From contig NZ_FWFY01000008.1 of the NCBI RefSeq assembly GCF_900172345.1, positions 1 through 64,000 of the forward strand: a stretch of 64,000 bases of DNA, written 5' to 3'. The notes beneath the pieces are model-generated. The model worked only from the letters and a program-made list of their open reading frames with translations. It searched no databases and was not told where the DNA came from. Shown in pieces: positions 49,712 to 57,991 of this stretch (positions are counted from its first letter, which is position 1; each line of letters opens with the position of its first letter). The stretch is from Limimaricola soesokkakensis (GTDB lineage Bacteria > Pseudomonadota > Alphaproteobacteria > Rhodobacterales > Rhodobacteraceae). Position numbers and translations under genes: made by a program.

Positions 49712-50971
49712 ATGAGTATCGACATGACCGCCGCGATGCGGCGGGCACTGGCTGCCGTGCGGGCGCAGGACCCGATGGGCGCCACCCGCGAGATCCAGGC
49801 CGCGCTTGGTGGCGGCGCGCGGCCCGACCAACCCGAGCCGGCGGCGACGACCCCGCCCGCCGCCCTGCCCCGCGCCTCGAAATGGCGCCGCGATCCACAG
49901 GTCGAGGATGCCGAGATCCTCGACGAGAAGGCAGGCCAGGGCAGCGACGCCGCCGACACCGCCGAGCCCCTCTCCCTGTTCGAGCGCCTGAAGGCGCAGA
50001 TGAGCGGCTGCGTCGATTGCGGCCCCGCGACCAATTCGCTGTCCGGTGCATTGCCCAACGCGCTGGCCGGCGCCTTCGCCGGGCTGCCGGGGCAGCTCCG
50101 CCCCGCCGGGCGCGGCGTCGTGCCGGGCGACGCCACGGTGCCCGAGATGCCCGAGGGGGCGCAATTCCTGTCGCGCAGTCATTCCGGCCCCGAGGGCGCG
50201 CGGAACTACCGGCTCTACATCCCCTCCTGCGGTGCCGCGCGGGTGCAGGGCCTCGTGGTGATGCTGCATGGCTGCACCCAGACGCCCGAGGATTTCGCAC
50301 GCGGCACCGGGATGAACGCCGCCGCCGAGGCCGCTGACCTCGCCGTGGCTTGGCCCGAACAGACCCGCGACCACAACATGATGTCGTGCTGGAACTGGTT
50401 CGAGGCCGGTCACCAGCAGGCCGCGCGGGGCGAACCGGCGATCCTGGCCGGCCTGACTTCGGCGCTCTGCGCCGAGTTCGGTCTCGGGCGCGAGCGCTGC
50501 TTCGTGGCGGGGCTCTCGGCGGGCGGCGCGATGGCGGCGATCCTGGGCGAGACGCATCCCGACATCTTCGGCGCGATCGGGGTGCATTCGGGCCTGCCGG
50601 CGGGTGCCGCGCAGGACATGGTCTCGGCCTTTTCCGCGATGCGTGGCCAGGGCGCCGGTCGCGCCGCCGCCGCCACCGGCCCGCGGCTGATCGTCATCCA
50701 CGGCGATTCCGACCGCACGGTCGATATCTCCAACGCCGAAAGGATACTGGGCTCGCGGGGCGAGGACGCCGCCCCCGCCGAGGACGAGGCGGCCCGGCCC
50801 TATCGCCGTAGGCTTCACAAGGACGCGCAGGGGCGGGTCCGCGCCGAAAGCTGGATCGTGTCTGGCGCGGGCCACGCATGGTCCGGCGGCCGCCCCGAGG
50901 GCAGCTATACCGACCCGGCAGGGCCCGACGCCTCAAAGGGCATGATCCGGTTCTTCCTGCAGGACGGCTGA
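49712..50971 (+). CDS. PHB depolymerase-family esterase
   Basis: The 419-residue protein has a 140-residue non-catalytic N-terminus without a clear signal peptide, then an Esterase_PHB/LpqC domain: the oxyanion region VVMLHGCTQTPEDFARGTGM, the lipase-type elbow GLSAGGAMAA with Ser269, an acidic residue in VIHGDSDRTVDI and the His in GAGHAWSGG. Members hydrolyse polyhydroxyalkanoate oligomers, ferulate or acetyl esters; the intracellular location suggests storage-polymer turnover. An AAAGGACGAG ribosome site precedes ATG 49712. It is cotranscribed with the RHH regulator. Confidence 0.85.
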   Translation: MSIDMTAAMRRALAAVRAQDPMGATREIQAALGGGARPDQPEPAATTPPAALPRASKWRRDPQVEDAEILDEKAGQGSDAADTAEPLSLFERLKAQMSGCVDCGPATNSLSGALPNALAGAFAGLPGQLRPAGRGVVPGDATVPEMPEGAQFLSRSHSGPEGARNYRLYIPSCGAARVQGLVVMLHGCTQTPEDFARGTGMNAAAEAADLAVAWPEQTRDHNMMSCWNWFEAGHQQAARGEPAILAGLTSALCAEFGLGRERCFVAGLSAGGAMAAILGETHPDIFGAIGVHSGLPAGAAQDMVSAFSAMRGQGAGRAAAATGPRLIVIHGDSDRTVDISNAERILGSRGEDAAPAEDEAARPYRRRLHKDAQGRVRAESWIVSGAGHAWSGGRPEGSYTDPAGPDASKGMIRFFLQDG

Positions 50972-51139
50972 GCGCAAGACACCGGCGGCCGGGGGATATT
51001 GTCGCGAAATGTATCCCCCGCCCGCCTTGCGATACATGGCGACAAAGCCCGCGTGGCGCCGATCCGCCATGGCTGGCAGGACGGTTCTCGACCAAGGCCC
51101 GGGCATCGCAGCCCGGACCAGACCCGAGGACCGATCGCC

Positions 51140-51673
51140 ATGACCCCCAAGACACTGCTTCCCGCCGCCTTCCTCGTGACCGCGCTGCTCGGCGCCGGCG
51201 CCGCCATCGCCACGGCCCAGAGTCAGCCTGCCGCCGAAGCCCCCGAAAGCGCCACGACCCAGTCCCCGGAGCGGCCCGGCGTCATCAAGCGCATTCGCGC
51301 CGGCTTCGGCGGCAAGGGCGGGCCTCGCCATCACGGCCGTCGCGGCGGCCCGATGATGCTGCAGCAGATCATCGAACAGGCCGACACGAACGAGGATGGG
51401 GCGCTGACCCGGGCCGAGATCGACGCCTTCCGCGCCGCACAGGTCGAAAGCGCGGACGCCTCCGGCGACGGCGCGCTGGAGATCGCCGAGTTCGAAACGC
51501 TCTACAACGCCTTCACGCGCGAGCGGATGGTCGATGCGTTCCAGGCGCTCGACGCCGATGGCGACGGTCGGATCTCCGAGGCGGAGATGGAAAGCCGGAT
51601 CGACCGCCTCGTCTCGCGGCTGGACCGCGACGGCGACGGCGCCATCGGCCCGGCCGATCGCAGCCGCCGCTGA
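51140..51673 (+). CDS. Secreted EF-hand calcium-binding protein
   Basis: The 177-residue protein has a signal peptide (MTPKTLLPAAFLVTALLGAG AAIATAQ), a basic His/Gly-rich linker, and four EF-hand loops: DTNEDGALTRAE, DASGDGALEIAE, DADGDGRISEAE and DRDGDGAIGPAD. All have Asp at positions 1, 3 (or Asn) and 5 with Gly at 6, so Ca2+ binding is likely. It probably acts in the periplasm. The next two genes follow on the same strand with a 43-bp gap. Confidence 0.85.
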   Translation: MTPKTLLPAAFLVTALLGAGAAIATAQSQPAAEAPESATTQSPERPGVIKRIRAGFGGKGGPRHHGRRGGPMMLQQIIEQADTNEDGALTRAEIDAFRAAQVESADASGDGALEIAEFETLYNAFTRERMVDAFQALDADGDGRISEAEMESRIDRLVSRLDRDGDGAIGPADRSRR

Positions 51674-51716
51674 GCAAGTGGGCGGGGCCGCAGCAACCGT
51701 GACGGGATCGAGGATC

Positions 51717-52082
51717 ATGACCGGAGCACGCCGTCTGTTTCGCTTCCTGTCGCGACGGCATCCCGTGGCGGCCCTGCTGCTGGCCCTCGCGGTCGCGGCG
51801 GGGCTCGGCTTCGGATGGCAGGTCGGCACCGCCACCACCCGGCTTTTCGCCCCGACCCATGCCGAACGGCCGATCGAGCCGTGGATGACGCCGCGCTATG
51901 TCGCCCGCAGCTATGGCCTGCCGCCGTCAATCGTCTTCAATCTCCTGCCCGCCGACCCGCATGCGCGGCCCCATGAAGGCCCGATGACCCTTTCGGATGT
52001 GCTCGGGGACGGGCCCGAACTGGAACAGTTCCGGCATCGGATCGAGGCCGCCCGCGCCGAGATGGAGGGCGCCTCGCAATGA
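51717..52082 (+). CDS. Membrane-anchored unknown protein coupled to DedA
   Basis: The 121-residue protein has one N-terminal membrane helix (HPVAALLLALAVAAGLGFGW) and a periplasmic part with RPIEPWMTPRYVARSYGLPP and MTLSDVLGDGPELEQF. The RYVARSYGLPP region resembles the short helix-turn-helix-like or LPxxI region seen in small membrane partners of DedA proteins. Its stop overlaps the DedA start by 4 nt, which argues for a functional pair. No characterised family recognised. Confidence 0.7.
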   Translation: MTGARRLFRFLSRRHPVAALLLALAVAAGLGFGWQVGTATTRLFAPTHAERPIEPWMTPRYVARSYGLPPSIVFNLLPADPHARPHEGPMTLSDVLGDGPELEQFRHRIEAARAEMEGASQ

Positions 52083-52681
52083 CCGATACCCTGCTCGCAC
52101 TGGTACCGGTCTATGGCAACTGGTTGGTCATGGCCTCGGTGGCACTGTCCTGCCTGGCGCTGCCGATCCCGTCCTCGATGCTGGTGATGGCCGCCGGCGG
52201 CTTCGCGGCGGCGGGCGACCTGGTCTACTGGCAGCTGCTGCTGGCGGCGCTGGCGGGCTTCGTGGCGGGCGACCAGATCGCCTATCACCTCGCCCGCGCG
52301 GGCGGCGCGCCGCTGATCGCGCGGCTCGGGCGCCGACCCGGCCCCGCCGCCGTGCTGGGCGGCGCGCAGGACCTGCTGGAACGGCGCGGCCTGCTGGCGG
52401 TGTTCCTCAGCCGCACCGTGCTGAGCCCGCTCGGCCCCTATGTCGGCTACCTTTCCGGCGCGCTCCGGCTCGACCGGTCGCGCTTCAGCGCGGCGGCGGC
52501 TGCGGGCGCGGTGACATGGTGCCTGGCCTATAGCTGGCTCGGCTACGCCTTCGCCGAGAGGATCGCCGAGATCGCGACGCTGATCGCCAATTCGGTCGGG
52601 CTGATCCTTGCCATGGCGGCCGCCTGTGGCCTGACATGGTGGTTGCGGCGCGGCTGGCGGGCACAGCACCAGGCCGCCTAA
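52079..52681 (+). CDS. DedA/SNARE-associated family membrane protein
   Basis: The 200-residue protein has the VTT/SNARE-assoc layout: an N-terminal re-entrant region with LALPIPSSMLVMAAGGFAA, GDQIAYHLARAGG, and FLSRTVLSPLGPYVGYLSGA with the conserved Arg, then two membrane helices. DedA proteins include undecaprenyl-phosphate and phospholipid scramblases and affect envelope stress and antimicrobial peptide resistance. Coupled to the 51717 gene (ATGA overlap). Confidence 0.85.
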   Translation: MTDTLLALVPVYGNWLVMASVALSCLALPIPSSMLVMAAGGFAAAGDLVYWQLLLAALAGFVAGDQIAYHLARAGGAPLIARLGRRPGPAAVLGGAQDLLERRGLLAVFLSRTVLSPLGPYVGYLSGALRLDRSRFSAAAAAGAVTWCLAYSWLGYAFAERIAEIATLIANSVGLILAMAAACGLTWWLRRGWRAQHQAA

Positions 52682-52701
52682 CCCCGCCGCTTGGTGCGGG
52701 C

Positions 52702-53412
52702 CTATCGCGCCGCGTGCCGCCGCGCCGCATCCGGTCCCGCGATCTCCAGCACCAGCTTGCGGCGCAGCGTCTCGGCGAAGGTCGCGCGGCTCTCGGCTGT
52801 AACCATGAAGGCGCCGGGCCCGCCGATGATCCGGCGGGCATATTCCGCCTCGAGATCGGCTCCGGCCCGGCGCCCGTCCTCGGGCCGCAGGATCGGCAGC
52901 GCGTTGATCGTGATCCCCGCCGCCAGCACCTCGTCGCGCGCAGCCGCGATCGAGGGCCCCGAGGAATTGCCGATGCTATCGCCCGAAAAGTCTATCACCG
53001 CGCGCGGCGCGTCGATGTCATTGCTCTCGATCAGCCGCTTGCCTTCGAGCAGCGCGCCGCCGATCGCGTTGCGCCCCACGGCGCGGCGCGGCGGCCCGAG
53101 CAGCGCGTCGGCGAAACCGCGCGCCGCCTCCGGCCCGTCGATGATCGTCCAATCCGCCACCATCGCCGTGTTCGTCGCCCATTCCACGTAGGTGACGGCG
53201 ATGGTGCCGTAGGTGCTGTCCTCGATCGCCGCGACGACCCGCGGATCGGTGAGCGCCATGGCATAGCCCTGTCGCTGGAACGCCAGCTCCTCGGTGTCGA
53301 TCGACCCCGAGGCATCGGCCAGCAGCACAAGCTCCAGCCCGGTCTCGCGCCGCTCCTGCGCGAGCGCCGGCCCCGCGAGGACCAGCAAGGCGATGAGAAC
53401 CCATCGTTTCAT
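52702..53412 (-). CDS. DUF1194 (von Willebrand A-like) secreted protein
   Basis: The 236-residue protein starts with a signal peptide (MKRWVLIALLVLAGPALAQ) and then shows a vWA-like fold with a MIDAS-type DASGSID in LVLLADASGSIDTEELAFQR, WTIIDG, IDFSGDSIGNSSG and INALPIL. DUF1194 proteins are mainly found in alphaproteobacteria and probably bind a metal-dependent protein partner in the periplasm. It is convergent with dedA. Confidence 0.85.
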   Translation of the reverse strand: MKRWVLIALLVLAGPALAQERRETGLELVLLADASGSIDTEELAFQRQGYAMALTDPRVVAAIEDSTYGTIAVTYVEWATNTAMVADWTIIDGPEAARGFADALLGPPRRAVGRNAIGGALLEGKRLIESNDIDAPRAVIDFSGDSIGNSSGPSIAAARDEVLAAGITINALPILRPEDGRRAGADLEAEYARRIIGGPGAFMVTAESRATFAETLRRKLVLEIAGPDAARRHAAR

Positions 53413-53658
53413 GCGCTCCAGCCTAGCGCGATTCCGGCCCGACCGGCGCGCAAATTTCCCGCGGGGCCCCGAACGAGCGGTGCCTTGCCCATTCGCGCGC
53501 CGCCTCGGGGGATCGCCGTTCCTATGGCCGGGCATCGCGCGGAACGCCCGGACCAGCCGGACAGGTCCGAAAGGACGGGTTTCCCTTTCGCGCCGCCTCA
53601 CCTCCCGCCCACGCCATGACCGCGTTAAGTGACGACAAACCCAGCGCGAGGCTCCGAC

Positions 53659-54660
53659 ATGAAGACCGCATTCACCACCCTGTTCGCCGCCGGACTGGCC
53701 GCCGCGCCGGTGCTGGCACAGGATACCGAGATCGAGATCGGCTACATGCCGATCCTGCCGGTGTCGCAGCTCTTCGTGGCGCTCGAGAACGGCGCGCTCG
53801 ACGAGGCCGGGATCGACGCCGATCTGGTCGAGTTCCAGAACGGCCCGGCCATGGTGCAGGCGCTGCTGGCCGGTCAGCTCGACGTCGCCTATCTCGGCAT
53901 CGGCCCGGCCATGGTGGCGCGCGGCCGCGGCGCCGACATCAAGGTCGTGGCCTCCAACATCGTCGAGCAGATCTCGCTCGTCGCGCTGCCGCCGCTGGCG
54001 GCGGATTTCGAGGGCGCCGACGCCGCCACCGCCTTCGCGGCCTTCGCCGCGCGCGAGGGCCGTAGACCCGTCATCTCGACCTTCCCCACCGGCTCGGTGC
54101 CGGAAACCGTGCTGCAATACTGGATGCGCGAGGAGGCCGGCATCGATCCCGACCTGATCGAGATCATCCATCAGGGCACGGCGCAGGTGCAGCAGGCGCT
54201 GCTGACCGGCGCGGTCGACGGCGCGGCGATCCTCGAGCCGGTCGTCTCGACGACGCTCGCCCGCGTCGAGGGCGCCGAGGTGGTGGCCGCAGGGGCGGAG
54301 ATGTTCCCCGATCAGCCCGGCGCGGTGCTCGCGGTCCGCGAGGGGCTGCTGGAGCGGTCGCCCGAAACCGTCGAGGCGCTGGTCGCGGCCCATATCGCCG
54401 CGACCGATCTGCTCGCCAGCGACGCCGCCACCGCCGCGCCGATGGTCGCCAAGCATGTCGGCGGCGGCCGTCTCGACCCGGCGGTGGTCGAGGCCGCGAT
54501 CGCGCGGTCGTCGGCGCAGTTCGTCGCCGATCCGAACCGCATCACCGAGGGCACCCGCGCCATGCACGACTTCCAGATCGAGCTTGGTACGCTGGCGCAG
54601 CCGGTCGATCTCGACGCGCTGTTCGACCTCGACGTCTTCGAGCGCGCAGCCGCACGATGA
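53659..54660 (+). CDS. ABC transporter periplasmic binding protein (NrtA/SsuA/TauA type)
   Basis: The 333-residue protein has a signal peptide (MKTAFTTLFAAGLAAAPVLA) and the NMT1/SsuA-like fold (EIGYMPILPVSQLFVALENG, LLAGQLDVAYLGIGPAMVAR, FPTGSVPETVLQYWMREEAG, TAQVQQALLTGAVDGAAILE). This class binds nitrate, sulfonates, taurine or thiamine precursors. The permease gene overlaps it by 4 nt and the ATPase gene follows. The DsrE-like gene at the end of the operon makes a sulfur compound the best guess. Confidence 0.88.
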   Translation: MKTAFTTLFAAGLAAAPVLAQDTEIEIGYMPILPVSQLFVALENGALDEAGIDADLVEFQNGPAMVQALLAGQLDVAYLGIGPAMVARGRGADIKVVASNIVEQISLVALPPLAADFEGADAATAFAAFAAREGRRPVISTFPTGSVPETVLQYWMREEAGIDPDLIEIIHQGTAQVQQALLTGAVDGAAILEPVVSTTLARVEGAEVVAAGAEMFPDQPGAVLAVREGLLERSPETVEALVAAHIAATDLLASDAATAAPMVAKHVGGGRLDPAVVEAAIARSSAQFVADPNRITEGTRAMHDFQIELGTLAQPVDLDALFDLDVFERAAAR

Positions 54661-55427
54661 GCGCCGCCGCACCGCGCGGGATGCGGCGGGCCGCGTTCGG
54701 CGCCGCCGGTCTCGTGGCCTTCGTCGCGCTGTGGAAGGCAGCCGGGAGCTTCGGCTGGACCACGCCCGGCACCATGCCCGACCCGTTCCTGGTGCCGGCC
54801 GCGATCCGCGACGAGATCGTCTCGGGCCGGCTGCTGCCGGCCATCGGCTCCTCGCTCGTCCATTACGTCTGGGGGCTCGGCCTCGGCTCGGTGTTGGGCA
54901 TCGCGGTGGGCCTCGCCACCGCGACGCTGCCGCGGCTTGACGCGACGCATGCCTGGCTCGCGCGGATCCTGCGGCCGATCCCGCCGCTGGCCTGGGTGGT
55001 CTTCGCCATCGCCTGGTTCAAGGTGAGCCATGCGGGCGCAGCCTTCGTGATTTCGATCGGCGTGTTCTGGGTGAATTACTTCGCCACCTACGCGGCCGTG
55101 CGCAACGTCGATCCGCGCTACCACGAGCTGGCCCGCGCCTTCGGCCAAGGCGCCTATTTCAAGCGGCACCGCTCGGTGACCCTGCCCGCCGCCTCGCCCG
55201 GTATCCTGTCGGGGCTGCGCACCGGGGTCGGCCAGGCCTGGATGACGCTGATCGCGGCCGAGCTTCTGGGCGTGCCCGGCATGGGCCAGGAGATGAACGC
55301 CGCCGCCGGCGTCGGCGCCTACGAGGCGGTGGTGGTCTACATGCTGGCGATCTCGGTGGTCTACACGCTCTCCGACGCGCTGTTCTCGCTGATCGAGGGG
55401 AGGCTTCTCGCATGGCGCCCGTCCTGA
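54657..55427 (+). CDS. ABC transporter permease (SsuC/TauC/NrtB type)
   Basis: The 256-residue protein has six membrane helices and the inner-membrane component signature around ARAFGQGAYFKRHRSVTLPA ASPGILSGLRTGVGQAW (EAA-like loop). Its start overlaps the binding-protein stop by 4 nt and its end overlaps the ATPase start by 16 nt, so all three are translated together. Confidence 0.88.
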   Translation: MSAAAPRGMRRAAFGAAGLVAFVALWKAAGSFGWTTPGTMPDPFLVPAAIRDEIVSGRLLPAIGSSLVHYVWGLGLGSVLGIAVGLATATLPRLDATHAWLARILRPIPPLAWVVFAIAWFKVSHAGAAFVISIGVFWVNYFATYAAVRNVDPRYHELARAFGQGAYFKRHRSVTLPAASPGILSGLRTGVGQAWMTLIAAELLGVPGMGQEMNAAAGVGAYEAVVVYMLAISVVYTLSDALFSLIEGRLLAWRPS

Positions 55428-56143
55428 CCGCGCGCGGGCTGAGCCTGCGCTTCCCCGGAGCCGAGCGCCCGACGCTCCAGGATTTCGACCTCGACATCGA
55501 GGCGGGCGGCTTCGTGGCGCTGGTCGGCGGCTCGGGCGTCGGCAAGTCGACGCTGCTGCGCGCCATCGCCGGTCTGCTGCCGCCCGATGCCGGCACCATC
55601 GACCTCACCAGCCCGGTGCGGCCGGGCCAGCGCCGCCGCGCCATCGTGTTCCAGGACGGCCGCCTGCTGCCGTGGCGCACGCTCAGGCGCAACGTCGAAT
55701 ACGGTCTCGAGGGGCTGTCGCTCAGCGCCAGCGAGCGGCGCGAGCGGGTCGACGAGGTGCTGCGCCTGACCCGGATGGAGCATCTCGCCGATCGCTATCC
55801 GCACCAGCTCTCCGGCGGGCAGGTCCAGCGCGGCGGCATCGCCCGGGCGCTGGTAGTGCGGCCCGACGTGCTGCTGATGGACGAGCCCTTCTCGGCGGTC
55901 GACGCGCTGACGCGCGGGGCGCTGCAGGACGAGCTGCTCAGGATCTGGTCGGCCTCGGGCGCGGCGATCCTCTTCGTGACGCATGACATCGCCGAGGCGG
56001 CGCTGCTCAGCGAGCGCGTCATCGTGCTCTCGGGCCAGCCCGCCCGCATCGGCCTCGACCGCCGCGTCGCGCTGCCGCTCGAGGGCCGCCGCGAGGATCC
56101 GGGCTTCGCCCCACTCGTCACCGACATCCAGGAGGCCTTGTGA
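55412..56143 (+). CDS. ABC transporter ATPase (SsuB/TauB type)
   Basis: The 243-residue protein shows Walker A GGSGVGKST, Q-loop FQDGRLLPWRTL (the LLPW form is characteristic of nitrate/sulfonate/taurine importers), signature QLSGGQVQRGGIARAL, Walker B LLMDEPFSAVD and switch His in THDIAEA. It energises the importer of the two genes before it. Confidence 0.9.
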   Translation: MAPVLTARGLSLRFPGAERPTLQDFDLDIEAGGFVALVGGSGVGKSTLLRAIAGLLPPDAGTIDLTSPVRPGQRRRAIVFQDGRLLPWRTLRRNVEYGLEGLSLSASERRERVDEVLRLTRMEHLADRYPHQLSGGQVQRGGIARALVVRPDVLLMDEPFSAVDALTRGALQDELLRIWSASGAAILFVTHDIAEAALLSERVIVLSGQPARIGLDRRVALPLEGRREDPGFAPLVTDIQEAL

Positions 56144-56144
56144 C

Positions 56145-56438
56145 ATGGCTGTGCAACTGCTGATCCATGCGCCTACCGCGGCGGCCCTCGCCCGGGCCCG
56201 CTCCAACGCCCGCAACCTGCTGCGCGCCGACCCCACGGCCGAGGTCGAGATCGTCGTAAATGCCGGCGCCGTGGCCACCGCGATCGAGACCGGCGAGGTC
56301 GAGCCGCCGCTGCTCCTTTGCGGCAACTCGCTCGCCGCGCAGGGTCTCGTTGCGCCCGAGACGGCACGGGTGGTGTCCGCCGCCGTACTGCATATCGCGA
56401 CGCGCCAGCACGAGGGCTGGGCCTACATGCGGGCCTGA
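56145..56438 (+). CDS. DsrE-family (sulfur-relay fold) small protein
   Basis: The 97-residue protein has the DsrE/F-like Rossmannoid pattern (LLIHAPTAAALARARSNARN, EVEIVVNAGAVATAIE, LLLCGNSLAAQGL, ETARVVSAAVLHIATRQHEG) with one cysteine at the position used for sulfur binding. DsrE-type proteins carry persulfide sulfur between enzymes or act as small-molecule sensors. AGGAGG precedes the ATG, 2 bp after the ATPase stop, so it is the fourth gene of the ABC operon. Confidence 0.75.
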   Translation: MAVQLLIHAPTAAALARARSNARNLLRADPTAEVEIVVNAGAVATAIETGEVEPPLLLCGNSLAAQGLVAPETARVVSAAVLHIATRQHEGWAYMRA

Positions 56439-56535
56439 ATACGCAGCCCCATCACGGGCACCGCATCGAAACCGGGGAAATCCGCGCCGATCCGCGCTAC
56501 TATGGCGGCACCAGCCGTCGAGAAGGATCGTCGAG

Positions 56536-56694
56536 ATGGATATCAACAAAGGCCCGGCCAAGCCGGGCATGTATCTGCTCTGGGGCGCGGCGGCTCTGGT
56601 CGCGCTCGTCGTGGCCTGGATGCTGGGCGAGGCGATGATCGACCGGATCGCACCGACCGCCGAACCCGAAACCCTGTCGGCGCCGGTCGAATAG
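56536..56694 (+). CDS. 52-residue single-span membrane protein
   Basis: It reads MDINKGPAKPGMYLLWGAAA, LVALVVAWMLGEAMIDRIAP and an acidic end. One membrane helix is evident. A GAAGGATCGTCGAG ribosome site precedes the ATG. It lies 97 bp after the DsrE-like gene. The function is unknown. Convergent with the LuxR gene. Confidence 0.65.
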   Translation: MDINKGPAKPGMYLLWGAAALVALVVAWMLGEAMIDRIAPTAEPETLSAPVE

Positions 56695-56720
56695 AACCGG
56701 GGCGCCGATCCGCGCCCGCC

Positions 56721-57362
56721 TTAGATCAGGCCGAGACGCGAGGCCATGACCGCGGCCTGGGTACCGTTCGCGGCGCCGAGCTTGTCGCGGGCATTCCTCA
56801 GGCGTTGCTTGATCGCGCCTTCGCTGACCCCGAAGGCGTGGGCGATCTCCTTGAGCTTCGTGCCGTCGCGGACCGCCTCCAGCACCGCCAGCTCGGCCCG
56901 GGTCAGCGTGCCGGCGCGCCCCGGCCCGACATGCAGCGCCGCCACGCGCTCCGCCAGATCCGCCAGCTCCGCATCGCCATATTCGCGGTCCGGCCGGTAG
57001 AACAGCCCGTAGCTGCGCAGCCCGTCGCTCTCGCTGAAGGCGACGACGGCGCCGTAGCGCAGGCCGAAGGCCCGGGATTGCCGGACGATCTCCAGCGGGT
57101 CCGTTTCGGCCAGTGCGCTCCAGCGCACCGCGCCGACATGGTCGCAGGACCAGCGCAGCGCCGGATCGTCGAAAAGGAACCGGCGTCTGGAATAGAGGTC
57201 GACCCATTCGCGCGGCAGCGCGTTGAGCTCGGTGGCCGGAAACGCGAAGCGCACCCTGAGAGCGACATAGAAGCCGTTCGGCGCGAGTCGCGCGAATTCC
57301 TCGGATGCGTCCTTCGATATCAATGTCTTGGCCTGTCGGTTGCGCGGCCCTTTTGGAGCCAT
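56721..57362 (-). CDS. LuxR-type regulator with autoinducer-binding domain
   Basis: The 213-residue protein has an autoinducer-binding-like domain (FYVALRVRFAFPATELNALP, WVDLYSRRRFLFDDPALRWS, GLRYGAVVAFSESDGLRSYG) and a LuxR helix-turn-helix (LTRAELAVLEAVRDGTKLKE IAHAFGVSEGAIKQRLRNAR). No luxI gene is near, so it is a solo receptor. The divergent gene 106 bp away encodes a protein of the same ligand-domain family without a DNA-binding end. Confidence 0.85.
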   Translation of the reverse strand: MAPKGPRNRQAKTLISKDASEEFARLAPNGFYVALRVRFAFPATELNALPREWVDLYSRRRFLFDDPALRWSCDHVGAVRWSALAETDPLEIVRQSRAFGLRYGAVVAFSESDGLRSYGLFYRPDREYGDAELADLAERVAALHVGPGRAGTLTRAELAVLEAVRDGTKLKEIAHAFGVSEGAIKQRLRNARDKLGAANGTQAAVMASRLGLI

Positions 57363-57468
57363 TGCGGTTGGCCGATGATGCGATCATGCAACCGTTCACC
57401 CAGGCAGGGCAAACCTTCCGGCGCTGGAAGCGTTGTGATATCCCTCGAAAACACCGAAAGACAAGTGC

Positions 57469-57969
57469 ATGCAGACCGCCACGATCGTCGTCGACACCCT
57501 GAGCCGCCTCAAGCAGATCGCCACGGCGGGCTTCGCCGTTGGTCTGCATCTCCGGTTCACCTCCGCCGCCTACATGTTCGAATGCTATCCGCCGGAGTTT
57601 CGCGAACTCTACGCGCGCCAGGGCTGGCTGATGCGCGATCCGACCGTCCGCTGGTCGATGCAGGAACAGGGCGTCAAACGCTGGCCCGAATTCGAGGCGA
57701 CCGATGACACCGGGCTCTTCGCGCTGGCCCGCGAATACGGTCTCACCTTCGGCCACAGCCACTCGATCCATGAGGGCCCGAATTTCTCGCTCGGCGGCTT
57801 CTCCCGTTCGGATCGCGACTTCACCGATGCGGAGATCGAGGAGGTGGGGCAGCTGCTGCGCCGCCTGCATGACGTGACACGGCCCCGCGCGCCGCTTGGA
57901 GCCGAGGCCCACGACCGGATTCGCGACATGGCGATCGTCGCGACCGAGCAGCTCGACAAGCCCGGCTGA
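57469..57969 (+). CDS. Autoinducer-binding-domain-only LuxR relative
   Basis: The 166-residue protein aligns along its length with the ligand domain of the divergent LuxR protein (GFAVGLHLRFTSAAYMFECY, FRELYARQGWLMRDPTVRWS, REYGLTFGHSHSIHEGPNFS) but ends after the domain (VATEQLDKPG) without a helix-turn-helix. It may bind a signal and form inactive heterodimers with the full LuxR protein, or serve as an independent sensor. The pairing and the stop position are seen in sequence; the role is inferred. Confidence 0.8.
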   Translation: MQTATIVVDTLSRLKQIATAGFAVGLHLRFTSAAYMFECYPPEFRELYARQGWLMRDPTVRWSMQEQGVKRWPEFEATDDTGLFALAREYGLTFGHSHSIHEGPNFSLGGFSRSDRDFTDAEIEEVGQLLRRLHDVTRPRAPLGAEAHDRIRDMAIVATEQLDKPG

Positions 57970-57991
57970 ACCGGCCCGGCGCGGCCCGCCT

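Noticed and set aside
49275-50971. RHH plus downstream gene as a toxin-antitoxin system
   Set aside because: The downstream gene is a full PHB depolymerase-type esterase, not a toxin, so the RHH protein is better seen as an ordinary regulator.
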